From Ochotona curzoniae (taxonomy: Eukaryota > Chordata > Mammalia > Lagomorpha > Ochotonidae), in the NCBI RefSeq assembly GCF_017591425.1, contig NW_024464918.1, positions 29,478,001 through 29,542,000 of the forward strand: a stretch of 64,000 bases of DNA, given 5' to 3'. This document shows, piece by piece, positions 32,655 through 44,289 of this stretch (within the stretch, counting starts at the first letter, position 1; every line of letters starts with the position of its first letter). Below the pieces are notes generated by a model. It searched no databases, was not told where the DNA came from, and saw nothing but the letters and a program-made list of their open reading frames with translations. The position numbers and the translations under genes are program-made.

Positions 32655-32977
32655 CCATAATTTTTAAAAACAAACTTTAAAAACTTATTTTTCATTTGAG
32701 GTGAAAAGCAGAGGAGGAGAAGGAGAAGTCTTCCATCCGGGGGTTCATGCCCCAAACACCTGCAGCCTGAGATGGGATGAAGCCAGGAGCCAGCAGCTCC
32801 ACCCAGGCCTCCTGTGTGGTTGGCAGGTGCCCGCATCCTTGAGCACTGTGTGCCGTGTCCTGGGGCACAGGGAGGCAGGAAGCTGTATCAGCAGCACAGT
32901 AGGCAGGACCAGAGCCAGGCCTTCTCATAGGTCACATGCTTGTCATTATTGGCTGCCTAATTACTGTGCCAGATCCG
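32655..32977 (-). repeat. Old CSINE, antisense
   Basis: 'aaaacttatttttcatttgaggtgaaaagcagagg', 'tcttccatccgggggttcatgcccc', head end 'tactgtgccagatccgg'. Confidence 0.7.
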
Positions 32978-33103
32978 GGCACTTACACAGGCCTTTCTGT
33001 GTCCATGACTAGGATGTTTTTAGAACACTGACAGCAAGAGTTCCTTCCCGTCCTTTTTAAGCTAGTGATGGGTATTGTTGGATTGTTATTCAGAAAAGTT
33101 TAT

Positions 33104-33345
33104 GAGGGCCAGCATTTTGGTGCAAAGTCTGCTGCTCTGGGTCCCTTACGAACTGTCTGCTAATTGGACTGGGAAAGCAGCTGAAGATGACCAAGTGCTT
33201 GGATCCCTACCTCTCTATGGGAGACCCAGAGGGAGTCCCAGAGGCTTGACTCTCGTGGCTATTTGGGGGGGAATGAACCAATGGATGGAAGCTCTGTGCT
33301 TCTCTAACTGTCCTTCCAATACAGACATCTTTTTAAAATCAAATT
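33104..33345 (+). repeat. Old CSINE, internally shortened
   Basis: 'gggccagcattttggtgcaaag' head, 'ggactgggaaagcagctgaagatgacc', tail 'ccttccaatacagacatcttttta'. Confidence 0.7.
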
Positions 33346-34749
33346 TGTAGAAACTGTGCTCACTGTGTTAAAATAATTTCCCTGCGACCGGTGAGTCCTT
33401 GCGCTTCAGACACTGTGGGTCTTGGCTGTGCTGTGTGAGGACTGGAAAGGACGAAGGGGGTCACATGCTTGGGGTGTCTACAGCCCCCCTCCCCCAGTCT
33501 CCCTCTGAGTGAGTTTGGCAAGGGCTGTGCTGCCCTTGTGACCACTGGAGCCCGTGCCCAGGCCGGGCAAGAGGCTGAGGCCAGCTGTGCTCTGCCCACT
33601 GGGGGACAGGTGGCCGTAGGTGTTGGAAGTGCTGACACTGAAATCTGATCAGAATTTGCTGGCGTTGTGTATTCTAGAAAGGGGAAGCACTGGGCAGAAG
33701 TGTCCTGTCACAGCAACTGGAAAGTGGGGGTCGCTTTAAATCAGTTTGCTTTATGAAGAAATAGCAAAGGACCCTGTGCCAGGAAGCAGATGGGCACAAA
33801 TATGACCTCTGGGGGAGGGTTCCCATCCCTCTCGCCCACCATGGCTGACTGTGTGCCTCCCTGCTTGGCCATAAACCCCTTGGGACTGGAAAGTGTGTCC
33901 ATCTTCACCCACTGTGCCCCAGCACAGGACAGGGCAGTCCCTGTCTCCTTGTAAGCAAGGAGCGAGTGGATCATGTTTGTAGGACAGGCAGTTGGCAGAG
34001 CCGTGGCCTGGAGGCCCAAAGCAGATCGGGGCAAGGCAGGGGTGAGTGCAGACTGGGGTTTTGAGTAGGCAGCCTGGATTATGCAAAGCTCCCAGGCAGA
34101 GGGCCATGCTGGAGTGGACTTCAGCCCCGACCAGGAAGGAAGTGGCATGCTTAGCTGTTAGAAAGCTGACCTTCGTAGGCAGTTGGGGCTGCACTGAGAC
34201 TGTCCCGTGACCGAGGAATCCATCAGCGCATGCTGACAGTGCTGAGGCTGGGAAGTTCAAGTTCATGATGCAGACAGGTTCAGGGTCTGGAGCATGGGCG
34301 GTCCTGACTTGTGTGTCCTCCCTGAAGTCTGGACAGATAGCCCTCTGGGTGTTTCACCCGGACACTAATCCCTGTATGAGATCTTTGGCCTAACTGCTCC
34401 CCAGGAGGCCCTGCCTGTTTGGGTTTAGGATTTCAAGATAGGAGTTTGAGTGAAAATACTCACATTCAGACCATTCCCATTGGGGCACTCAGTGTCTGAA
34501 AGATTCTTGCAAATGATGGCTGGAGTCTCTGGTGCTGGGTGACCGTGGGTGCAGAGCCAGCAGAAGGATATACAGCAGGCTGGGCAGTGAGTTTGCTAAT
34601 GGCCATTGCAGACTGAGGCCATTGCAGGTCCTCCCCTTCCTTTTTTATTTTAAACTTTAGAAAGAAACTCCTTTGAGAAGCATATAAATAGGCTAACATT
34701 TCGTAGCCCGTATTACACATTATCACGGTGGTAATGCCTAGTTTGCCCT

Positions 34750-35065
34750 AGTGCTGAAGTGGTGGCGTGTAGGCTGGGCCTTAGCCTGTGGCTTTAGCAT
34801 CCATTGTAAAACTGGCTCCTGTTTCAGCTGCTCCACTTGCCGTCCAGCTCCTTGATATTGGCCGGGGAAAGCTGCGGAGGATGACCAGGTCCTGGGGCCG
34901 CTGCACTCACGTGGGAGACGCAGAGGAAGCTGCCAGCTCCCAGCTTCAGACCTGTCTAGTCTGGCCATCGTGGCTATTGGGGGAGTGAGCCAGTAGATTG
35001 AAGCGTTGTATCCCCTTCTCTCTTCTCTCCATAATTTGGACTTCGAAGTAGAAATAAACAAAATC
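34750..35065 (+). repeat. Old CSINE
   Basis: 'ctgaagtggtggcgtgtaggctgggcc', 'cttgccgtccagctccttgatattggccggggaaag', tail 'cttcgaagtagaaataaac'. Confidence 0.75.
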
Positions 35066-35187
35066 AAGAAAATTGGATCGTTTGCCAACTTAACTATTGG
35101 GTACACTAATGCATGTCACATGGGAAAAACACTTGTGAGCAAACAATAATCCTCATAAAGACATAGACTCAACTGTGAAAGATTTTT

Positions 35188-35360
35188 CTTTCTTTTTAAA
35201 GGTTTGTTTATCTCGTTGAAAGACACAGCAACAAGGAGAGAGGCGGAGAAAGAGATCTTCCGCTCCTCATTCACCCTCTGAATTGCCACAACAGTTGGAT
35301 TTGGGCCAGGCTGAAACCAGGAGCCAGTAACTCCTTCGGGGTCTGCCACCTGGCTGAATG
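35188..35360 (-). repeat. CSINE tail half, antisense, cut off at the array
   Basis: 'aaaggtttgtttatctcgttgaaagacacagc', 'gaaaccaggagccagtaactccttcggggtctgcc'. The head half is missing: the SINE stops where the degenerate array begins. Confidence 0.7.
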
Positions 35361-35364
35361 ATAT

Positions 35365-37030
35365 GGGTGCAGTCTAGGCCTTGCCAGCAGATGCTGCAGT
35401 CTGGCCCATCCTGGCTCACTCCAGCATCGGCCTTCATGTGAAAGGGCAAATGTTGCAGTCCAACCAGGCCCAACTTATTCCCCGTCTTGGCTCTTTCTTG
35501 TGCCAGTGTGTGCTGTGGACTGGCCTAGCCCGACCCTACCCCAGATCCAGCCCACACTTATGCATGGTCTGGCCTGCCCCCAGCCCTGGCTCTTAGGTTC
35601 AGCAGCGGGAGCTGCAACCTAATATGGGAGTTCCCCAAGTTTCCCTATCAGGCCTGCTCCTGGCAGTGGATCTTGTGTGTGCCCACTGGTACTGCTGCCT
35701 AGACTGACATGGCCGGCCCCCCAGGCACTCACTGGCAGGTATGTGGCCTGTCCCCACTGGCCTGCATGTGTTCTGGCTGCCACTGATGGATCCCAGAGCC
35801 TAGCCTAGTCTGGCCCACCCACTGACCCGGCTCTCTTGTGACCTGGCAGGTGCCGTGGCCTAGCCTGTCCCACACCCATCATGGCTGTTGCAAGCACAAG
35901 CAGGTGCTAGAGCCTAGCATAGTTGGGCCCATCTCTACACCCAGCCCATGCACGTGCCCACTGCCCCGGCTCTCACACTCACCAGTGGGAGCTGCAGCCC
36001 AGCATGGGAGTCTCAGGAGTTCCCCTACCAGGCCCATTCCATGTCCTGGGTCTTGCAAGTGCTGGCAGTTGCTTTGACAGCCTGGCATGGCCCACCCAAA
36101 GTCTCAGCTCTGGCTGATGGGTTTCAGAGCATAGCCCAGTCAGGCACAGTCCCACATCCTATCCTGGTTTCTGCACATTAGTGGGTGTTGTGACCTGGCA
36201 CAGCCCAGCCTGTCCCCAGAACCAGCCAACACATAAATGTTGATGAGTGCTATAGCCCTGCCTGGCCTGGCCTCCACCTAGCTCCAGCTCTTGTGCTCCC
36301 CAGAGGGAGCTGTGGCCTAGCAGGGAAGTTGCTCAAGTATCCCTACCAGGCCTAATGCCAGCCCCAGATCCCATGCCTGCTGTCTGGTATAGTAGCCCTG
36401 CTTGGCATGGTCTGCCCTGAATCCTGGCTTTTGCATGTACAAATAGATACTGCAGTCTGGCCTTCTCCCAGCCCTGGCTCCTGCGGGTGACAGGTGGGTT
36501 CCTGTTAGTTGAGTTCTGTGGCCCAGCTTAGTTTGCCTGTCACCACTTCCAGCCCTCTGTGTAAAGCAACAGATGCTGCAGTCCCACAGAGGTGAGCCCA
36601 CAAGACCCCTACAGAATTGCCCCCGATCGAGTTCTTTCACCAATCCGGTGTGTGTTACAGCCCAGTCTGATGTGGCACAGCGCTGCTGCACCACCGTGGC
36701 CTAGCCCAGCCAGGCATGCTCCCAGCCCCAGCTTTTGAGTGTGCCAACAGGCTGTGGGTGATGTTATTTAGCCCAGCCCGGGCTGACCCAGACATGCCCT
36801 CCAGTTTCCCTTCTCTAAACCACCTCGTCTCAGCTCCCTCGCCTGCTTGCAAGTGCAGTAACCCAGTCTGTGGAGCCCCCAGAAGTCTTTCCTCCCCTGT
36901 CTTAGCCACTTCCTCTTCCACATGTTCTCAGACCCCCTTCTCCAGGCAATCTACAGCCTCTCACCCAGGGGCTGGGGTGGCATGTCCCGGCCTGGCCTTC
37001 CCCACCTTCCCCACTTATCTTTGAAATAAA
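35365..37030 (+). repeat. Dispersed element with degenerate ~55-61 bp array, copy 1
   Basis: About twenty imperfect subunits of the type '(gc)tgcag-cctg gcctagccc ... cagccctggctct(t)g' recur mostly every 55-61 bases. A larger module 'gggagctg..atgggag..ttcccctaccaggcc' occurs at 35607, 35987 and 36305. The array ends near 36,790. It is followed by a flank (36,800-36,867) that also occurs in copy 2 and by AATAAA near 37,024. The family is not recognised. It could be an LTR, an L1 5' UTR with internal repeats, or a composite element. Confidence 0.6.
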
Positions 37031-38054
37031 ATAGTAAGCGGCTGTACTGGCATACTGGTGTAGTTAGCACAAATTTGGCATTTACCAGGCCCGGATGCCC
37101 ACCAGCTGCTTTTCTGCCAACACTAACATTTGCCTTTATAAATCTGTCCATATGAACACCTGGTAGATAAAATGCTCAAAAAAAAAAAAAGCCCAAAACA
37201 TTGTTGCAGAATTAGGAAACTGTAATGTCACCCAGATCCCACTTGTTTTTATTACAACGGCAGTGTGTGCATACTGGTGTGGAATTCAGTGTGTTTATTG
37301 CTGCCTGGGTTTGCCTCATTGGTGCTGAGAGCTGGGTGAGAATGGCTCTCTTGCCATGTGTCCTTTTGTTCTCAGAGCAGCGTCCACTTGGGGATGAGAG
37401 AAGTGGCTGACCCAGGCTACCTGGTGTCCTGGGGAAGAGAGTGCTCATTGACCATAGGGCACTGCCCTCCCACCCTCACAGAAGCTCTGAGCCCTAAGTG
37501 CTTACTGCTCTACTGGCTTCACACCCAGACCTGCTGCCAGGAAGGGTCCACCTGCCAGTCCCACAGCAAGCTGGGGCGGGTCACCAGATGGAGTTGGAAT
37601 CATGGGCGACTGCCCTGGAGCTGGCAGTGTGGCCTTTCCGTTCCTGCCTCCCAGCCAGTCCCACAGGCGCGTCCGTGGGAGGGTGATGCCGACGAGGGTG
37701 CAGTGCCCACAGCCGTGTCCTGAGTCGTCATCAGGAGCCCAGGTGGTGAAGGGGGCCTCTGTGTAGCAGGCTAGGGCTCCCCGGGGGTGCCTCCTGCCGA
37801 CTATGGGCATGGCAGACACACACATTCAGAGTCCGGCAGGGAATTTCATCAAAGGTGCAAGAGAGGGGTCTCTGGCAGAGGACAGAAGACGCACTTTGAA
37901 CTTGTTCTTTACATTGTGGCACACGGAGGTTCAACTATGGAAACATAGTACTTAAAACATTTAGGAGCAGAGGCCGGCTTCCCTTCATTGAGTTAGACTC
38001 AAGTATCCATATTTGTGGTAGGATTTATTTTCCAATTTACTGTTTTTAAAAAAC

Positions 38055-38480
38055 TTGGCTTTGAAATCATTTCAGATTTGTAGAAATTTGAGAGACTAAG
38101 ACAGTGGGCTGTGTCCTCTCACCCAGTTCCCCCAGTGTTAACACAGTCCGTCACTGTGCGACTTTGGTCGCCAGGGGAAGCATGGTGTTTGCTTCATTAC
38201 TTTTAACTAAACTCCAGACTTCATTTGGATTTCAACAGCTTTTCTACTTCTGTGTTTTTGCCCCCTTTTTTTGGTCCCTGGATCCAATCCAGGATACAAC
38301 CTTGCAGTTTTCTGCTTTGATCAGCTCTTCCGCAGTCCAGGCTGCAGTCCGCTGTGTCTGGACGGGGCGGGCGCATTCTTGGAGATGCAGGTGCTGGTCA
38401 CACTCAGTGTGGGTGACTGCAGGTGCTCCCTGGGTGTTTCCGGACTGTGGCAAGAGCGGGTTTGTAAAATGTCCCGGGTT
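38055..38480. repeat. Ancient L1M-type 3' fragment
   Basis: 'tcatttcagatttgtagaaa', 'tcacccagttcccccagtgttaacac', 'taactaaactccagacttcatttgg' and 'ggatccaatccaggatacaacc' follow the order of an old mammalian L1 tail. Confidence 0.6.
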
Positions 38481-38499
38481 TGTGGTGGAGGCTGCCTAG

Positions 38500-38670
38500 T
38501 GGGGAGGGCCGTGGGCTGTGAGCTCTGCCCTCAGACCCCATCTCAGCCTTTTAAAGCTGGACTCAACCTGGGGCAAGCTGCTCTCCTGCCTGCCCAGAAG
38601 AGGATAATAGTGACACTGCCAGCTTTGTAGTGTTGATTTGTGGCTTCATGGAGATGATGCAGAATGCCAG
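38500..38670 (+). repeat. MIR element
   Basis: 'agaagaggataatagtgacactgccagctttgtagtgttg...ggagatgatgcagaatg' matches the MIR 3' half (ataatagtacctacctcatagggttg...gataatgcatg). Confidence 0.65.
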
Positions 38671-38741
38671 CAGGAGAATCCTTGGTTTATTCATGATTTA
38701 TTTTCATTTCAAATAGATTTTTGCCTTGAGGGTAACTTGTG

Positions 38742-38761
38742 TTTCTTTTTTTTTTTTTTTC
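38742..38761 (+). repeat. Poly(T) tract
   Basis: Uninterrupted T run, possibly a tail of a lost antisense retrotransposon. Confidence 0.7.
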
Positions 38762-39105
38762 AAGCTCTTTAATGTAACTTGATAATGTAAACAAAAGCCC
38801 AAGAGAAATGTTTAGGTTATAAGAAGTAAACTCTTGGCAAATACTTTGAAGTTCTCCAACAGCAACAATTACATACAGCCAACTGGTATTCTTATGACAG
38901 CTCCCAGGCTGCGTGCTGACTTGGCGCTCCTTGTCTGCTCTGCCTGCGCGTGCTGTGGGTCCCCGTGATTACCACGGCTGTGGGTGATCCCGATATGTGG
39001 CAGGGGTCAGTTTCCTGTCTTGCTGGTGCATCTCTGTCCCCACCCAGCCATGCAGCATCCAGGAGCTGCTGGGGTCTCGCCGTACTCTCTAAACAGGAAA
39101 CACAA

Positions 39106-39360
39106 AACATAGGCAAGCTGCTATGAAGATGGCAGATGTCACTGAGAATTAACGAAATGCAAAGGAAAATGCAGTGTGTGTGTGCGCTTGTGCACCTGTG
39201 TAGATTCAACAGGTACAATAGGCAAAAAGGTAGGTAAGAGCCAGCACTACAGGAGGATGTAGGGTGTGGGGCATGGGTGTGTAAACCTAGTAGGAATGTG
39301 AACAGGAAGATGTGTCATGGTCGTTTGGCAGTGCTTAGTAAACAGGATCACCCACTCCAT
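39106..39360 (+). repeat. Ancient L1 fragment (tentative)
   Basis: 'gagaattaacgaaatgcaaag', 'aagagccagcactac..aggatgt' and 'ctagtaggaatgtgaacagg..' match the order of a well-known conserved L1 stretch, but at low identity. Confidence 0.4.
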
Positions 39361-40074
39361 GGCCCACCTACATAAACCTACAGCTGCTCCTGACCGTGTT
39401 GAGCATTGTGCACAAAGTGGCAACAAATCAGTTCGCTTTGTCTCCACCATCTGTAGTGACCCGTGCTAGTCTGAGCCTTCTGGGGACACTTGTGTTAAAA
39501 GTCTGTGGGAGGAAATGTCTGGTGGCCTGTCTGGAACACAGATTGGATAAGTGTTGGTAGCCAACTGGGATGGGAGATGCAGCAGAACTGTTCTGGTGAC
39601 CAGTTCTGCAAGAGAGAAGGAAGTCTCTCATCATCTCTTGGATGAAGTTCTGGGGAGAGTGTATACCACTCAGCCAGTGAGGAGGCAGGGGAGGGATAAC
39701 TCTCAGATTGCTGTGTGTGCCTGCACATCAAGCACCTGATTTTACAAGACTGGTAATAAATGCTTATCTTCCCTGCACTTCCTGGAGCTGACTGTGTCTT
39801 TAGGGGACACGTGATGGTGTTTTCCACAGTCTGTGACTTCTGGGAGCTTGTGAGCCAGTTGAGGGTGGAACAGGAAAGAGGGCAATGGAAGCTGAGTTAT
39901 GCGTAGTGGAAGGGACAATGTCGGGGCTGTGGAGTGTGGGGTGGGATGGGGGGAGCCTTGCGTCCCTGGCTCCGGGCTGAGCCCCTGGCGGGGCCTTCAG
40001 GGACTGAGTGCGTGAATCAGCAGGTAGCAGGATACCCATGCTCTCTCTGCTTCTCAACTAAATAGATCTGGGTT

Positions 40075-40407
40075 TTTTTTTTAAAGATTTATTTATTTTT
40101 ATTGGAAAGTCAAATATACAGAGAAGAGTGGAGACAGAGAGGAAGATCCTCCATCTACTGATTTACTCCCCAAGTGGCCGCAATGGACGGAGCTGCGCCA
40201 ATCCAAAGCCAGGAGCCAGGAACTTCTTCCACGTCTCCCACACGGGTGCAGGGTTCCAAGGTTTGGGCCATCCTCGACTGCCTTCCCAGGCCACAAGCAG
40301 GGAGCTGGATGGGAAGTGGAGCTTCCGGTATTAGAACCGGCGTCCATATGGGATCCCGGGTGTGCAAGGCGAGGACCTTAACCACTTGCGCCACCGCGCC
40401 AGGCCCC
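40075..40407 (-). repeat. Young CSINE, antisense
   Basis: 'aaagatttatttatttttattggaaagtcaaatatacagag' through 'ttgcgccaccgcgccaggcccc'. The head is close to consensus. Confidence 0.92.
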
Positions 40408-40779
40408 ATTAAATCTGTTTTTAAAGAAGAGTGCTGTGGTCATCAGAGAGTCCTTCCCTGGGGTGGGAGACCTGGAGGAGGTGGGATGGGGGTCACAAGG
40501 GTGTGTGAGGGAATAACATCCAGGAGTCTGAGCCTGCTGTGTTCTGAGACGAGTCCAGGGGGTGGTGTAGGGGAGGAGAGTAAGGCCCAGGACCTTGGAA
40601 TCCATATGGAATCCTGATATGTGGTGATGGTGTGGGCCTGGCAGGCCACAGTGACTCTGCCATTGTAAAGTGTAGCGGTGGGACTGGCCTGAGCGACTGT
40701 CAGACATCCCCCAGTGTTCTAGACACGGATGTAAGCAACACAAGAGGGCTTCCTGCCTGTGTGCACCTTGCCGGGGCTG

Positions 40780-40965
40780 GGTCGCGTTGAAGCCCGGAGC
40801 CTGCAGGGCTCCCAAGAGTGGCAGGGGCGTAAGTACTCTGTCCACTGGCTGTTGGTGAATGAGCAGGAAGCTGGGTGGGAAGTGGAGGTGAGATTTCATC
40901 CCAGACACTCCTCTGCGGTGGCAGTATTACAAGCTGCTGCACCACAGTGCCTACCACTGTTATAA
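40780..40965 (-). repeat. Degenerate CSINE, antisense
   Basis: 'aatgagcaggaagctgggtgggaagtggagg' and 'attacaagctgctgcaccacagtgcc'. Only the head half is recognisable. Confidence 0.5.
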
Positions 40966-41084
40966 ACGGTGTGCAGGACGGACTGCTGAGGGGCGGAGAG
41001 CAAGCAGCTCTGCTAGCGCAGGCTGGGAGGTGGACATGCTTCAGGATGGTTGAATTCTTGGTAGATTTTTTGCAGATATTCCTT

Positions 41085-41395
41085 TTTTATTATTAAAGAT
41101 TATTTATTTGAGGGAAGTAGCAATAAAGAGAGAATCTTCCAGTTGCTGATTCATTCACCAAGGGGCCACATGGCTGGAGCTAGGCCAGATAGATTGCAGC
41201 CAGGATGGAGGAGCCTCCCCTGGATCTCCCTTGGGTTTGCAGGGGCCCAAGGACTTGGGCAGTCTTCTGCTGCTTTCCCAGGGGCATTGGCAGGAAACTG
41301 GATCACAAGTGGAACAGGTCTCAGACTGGTACTCCAAATGGGATATTGGCGTCTCAGGCAGTAGCTTTTGCCACTGTGCCACAATGCTGGCCCCA
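41085..41395 (-). repeat. Old CSINE, antisense
   Basis: 'aaagattatttatttgagggaagtagcaataaagag', 'ttggcaggaaactggatcacaagtgg', head end 'ctgtgccacaatgctggcccc'. Confidence 0.8.
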
Positions 41396-43180
41396 CAAGA
41401 TGGATTTGATGATGGAGCCATTGGGGTGCTCTGATGATGGGTTTTGGGTTATGGAAAAAGTGAGGAATAGGAGTACCTCCATGGCTTTTAGCTTGAGATA
41501 TTGAGAGAATGATGATACAGTTTTTTGTTTTCTGTTTGTGTTGGACAAGATGAGAAGTATAGCTTGAGCAGATTGGAGAGGGAGAGATGAGCAGAGCCAT
41601 CTTGGGGCATGCTGAACTTGAAGCATTTGACCACACAGCTGAATATATCTCGTGGCATCTGCATGCAACCCTTCAAACCACACCTTGTCTCCAGATCAAG
41701 AATGACAGGCACGGTTCCACCTGACGTTCTAGAATGTCCTAGAACGTTCTTGCATGTAGCCAGGAGCGGGTGGAGAACCCACACTTTGGCTCCCGAGTTC
41801 GCGCTCCTGGGTCTGCTATTGTCCAGTTGATTGCAGCAGTTTTTATGGATCACATTTACAGGGCCAGGTGGTAATAGGCCTGCGCGTGGGGTTCTCTGTT
41901 AGAAGCAGCTTCTCTTTTGCCTGCACGACGCAGCAGTGACAAGCCAGTCAGCCATTGGTGGTCAGCACAGGCTCTGCCGTGTTTGCCTGTGAATTCAGGC
42001 TGGTGGGCTGTGTCAAGTGACCTGGCTCAGTGGACTCATGCTTTGAGCTGATGGGAGCATCCTGCGCTTTGATGCTGAGGCCCGTAGGTCCACAGGGGGT
42101 GAAGTTGTGGTAATGGGGGAGAATGTGCTGCTAAGCGGGTACCTCGGCCTCAGGATGGCTGATGCATTTGCCTTTCCGCCCACTGCTTGCTGGGCCAGTG
42201 AGCCTGGGAGAGGCGGCACCAGGTAGTGGAGACCTTTGCCCTGCCTGGCATGGCACTGTGGTATATCTTCATGCAACCGTTCCACTGTTGAGCAGTGCCA
42301 ATGGCATGTGAGAAGTTGGTAGGATGAGAGAACTTGTACAAACCTCAGCAGTTTTCTGATCACGGTTCTTCGTGGCCAGCCAAGCCCCTTGCTGTAGCCC
42401 CGAACTGCCTGCGTGGCTATCTGTCCTTCCGAGCCAAGGGCACACCCAGGGGTAGCCCTAGGTCGAGCCCATGAAAATTTCCTTTCACCCCTGGCCTCAG
42501 GAACATCCAGCAAGGGGAGTAGTGTCCACTTACAGGTGGCGCCCACATGCCAGGATGGTCATGCCCTTGGTGAAGCCCTGGCTGCAGGAATGGGAGCCGT
42601 GGGTGCTTGAGCTGCCACTGTGTTGTTGAGGCTCGATCTTAGGCACTGCAGCTGCATTTGAAGGTGGAGTGGGGTGCGTCCTCTGCTCTTGGCTTGATGG
42701 GTCAGTGTCTGCTAAGACCCCATGGTGGGCTCCAAATCACTTCTCTAAAGGAGACTGTCCCAGGATGGCAGAGCCCAGAGCCTAAGGGGCCACACTGCGC
42801 TTTGTCAAAGAAACCTGCAGGAGTGTGAACAACTCCCGGCCTGGCCCTGGCACTGCAGGTGCTGTGGGGTCACCTGGACGTGCTGCCCTGTGGCAGAGCC
42901 CTCCCTTCCTCTGGACTCCCCTCTGAACCAGCAGCCTTGGGGACTGCACAGAGAAGTGTGTTGCCCTGGGGTCTGTTAGCACTGTGAAAGGCCATCTGCC
43001 TCGCTCTCTCTGAGGTGCCACAGACATCTCATCCAGACACGCCGTCCAGAAACACCCAGAATCATGGGTGCTTGGGTGTCTGGGCACCCTGTGGCTCCTG
43101 ACATGTGAAACTAACCTTTACCCCCCATACTAAAAGTGGAACGCAGCTGGTAGTACCTGTCTTGTGTTCAGGTGGCCATA
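41396..43180. other. Unassigned intronic DNA
   Basis: No SINE or L1 is recognised apart from the short site at 41727. Minus-strand open frames (for example 42,013-42,546) have an exon-like composition but match no protein I know. An old retrocopy cannot be ruled out. Confidence 0.4.
41727..41749. promoter_or_regulatory. Five-unit heat-shock-element-like site
   Basis: TTC-ta-GAA-tg-TCC-ta-GAA-cg-TTC: five inverted pentamers in perfect phase with one mismatch (TCC for TTC). This is the binding pattern of HSF1/HSF2 trimers. A 9-bp inverted repeat (acgttctag/ctagaacgt) lies inside it. Function is unproven. Confidence 0.4.
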
Positions 43181-43249
43181 GCATGGGAAAGGGCCTTCAT
43201 GTTTCATTGGGTGATATTTGAGACTGTTTCATCACCCTGTCGGTAGAAG

Positions 43250-43830
43250 CCTTCTCAGATGCATGTCTACGCAAAGTTGGCATATCCCAGTTTTTAACTC
43301 ATGATCGTGGTGCAGGGGAGGGAAGTTGATGTGGAAAAGCTCTGTTTTTGTTGCTTACTCTCATTGAACAATTAGACCTCGTTGTCAGTAAAAATTGATG
43401 ACTGCAGCTTTCAAACTATTGAGCCTGTGCTAATAAATGCAACAGTTGTTCATAATTCGGTGGTAAATGACCTTTAAATGTAGCTGTTTACCAAGGCTGT
43501 CCTTGGGGAACAATTTAACTTCCAAATGACACCCTTGAGTACTTGTTATCATTTAAATATGCTTCCTTTTGTCAATAACAGAATAACAAATACTGGTTAG
43601 ATTTCTGATGTTGATTCAGATACCAGGAAACCTGCTGAATAAATTAGTGTACGTTTGATTTATATTGACCAAAATTTTTTTACCTTGCCGTGTTTCAGGT
43701 CAAGGTGATGTGCATTTCAATGTGTTGTAGAGCAGAGGTCACGTTTGAATGACATGAATGCTTACGCTGGCTTTCATTAACTTTTAAATATTATCCTGAA
43801 ATTCCTTCTCAGGTTCTAATTATTAGGAGC
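43250..43830. promoter_or_regulatory. Candidate conserved non-coding block
   Basis: Repeat-free, AT-rich and low in CpG. It has many homeodomain-type cores (caattaga, ttaattt, ctaattatta) and nuclear-receptor half sites ('ttcaggtcaaggtgatg', 'agaggtcacg'). The texture is that of deeply conserved vertebrate enhancers. Conservation is not measured here. Confidence 0.35.
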
Positions 43831-44289
43831 AGGTTTGGAATGAACTTAGGGCACCAGTGGAGACTTTATTTAAAAGTCAATGGTCTTGATCTTTCCCATA
43901 AAAATGATTGGAGTATATTATTGCAACATTTCACCTCATCATTTGTATGGAAATCAGATGTTTTTTTCCCCATCCTAGCCTTTGCATTCATTGTCTGTAG
44001 TTTCTCCATTGATAATTTCACAGCCTCCTCCAAAAAAGGCTGAGATAGCTCTGAAAAAAGCCAAAGAGTGGACAAAAACCTGAGTGGCTACGGGAAGTTC
44101 TCTCCCAGGCAGATGTGCTGGGAGCTTCGCGATGGATGCTGGCGGTGCGAGGGAGGGGGAGGGTGTTTGCAGGGTGCAGCTGAGTGGCATTACCTCTGGC
44201 AGCCCCTCGTTAGCAGTCAGCACAATACTGCTTTAGGATGTTTTGACGCAAAACATGGCAGCAGCCTCCTTACTTGTCTCACACGAAGA

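Noticed and set aside
42013..42546. 177-aa minus-strand open frame, possible retrocopy
   Set aside because: No recognisable domain, no poly(A) tail or target-site duplication seen, and no disrupted homology to a known protein.
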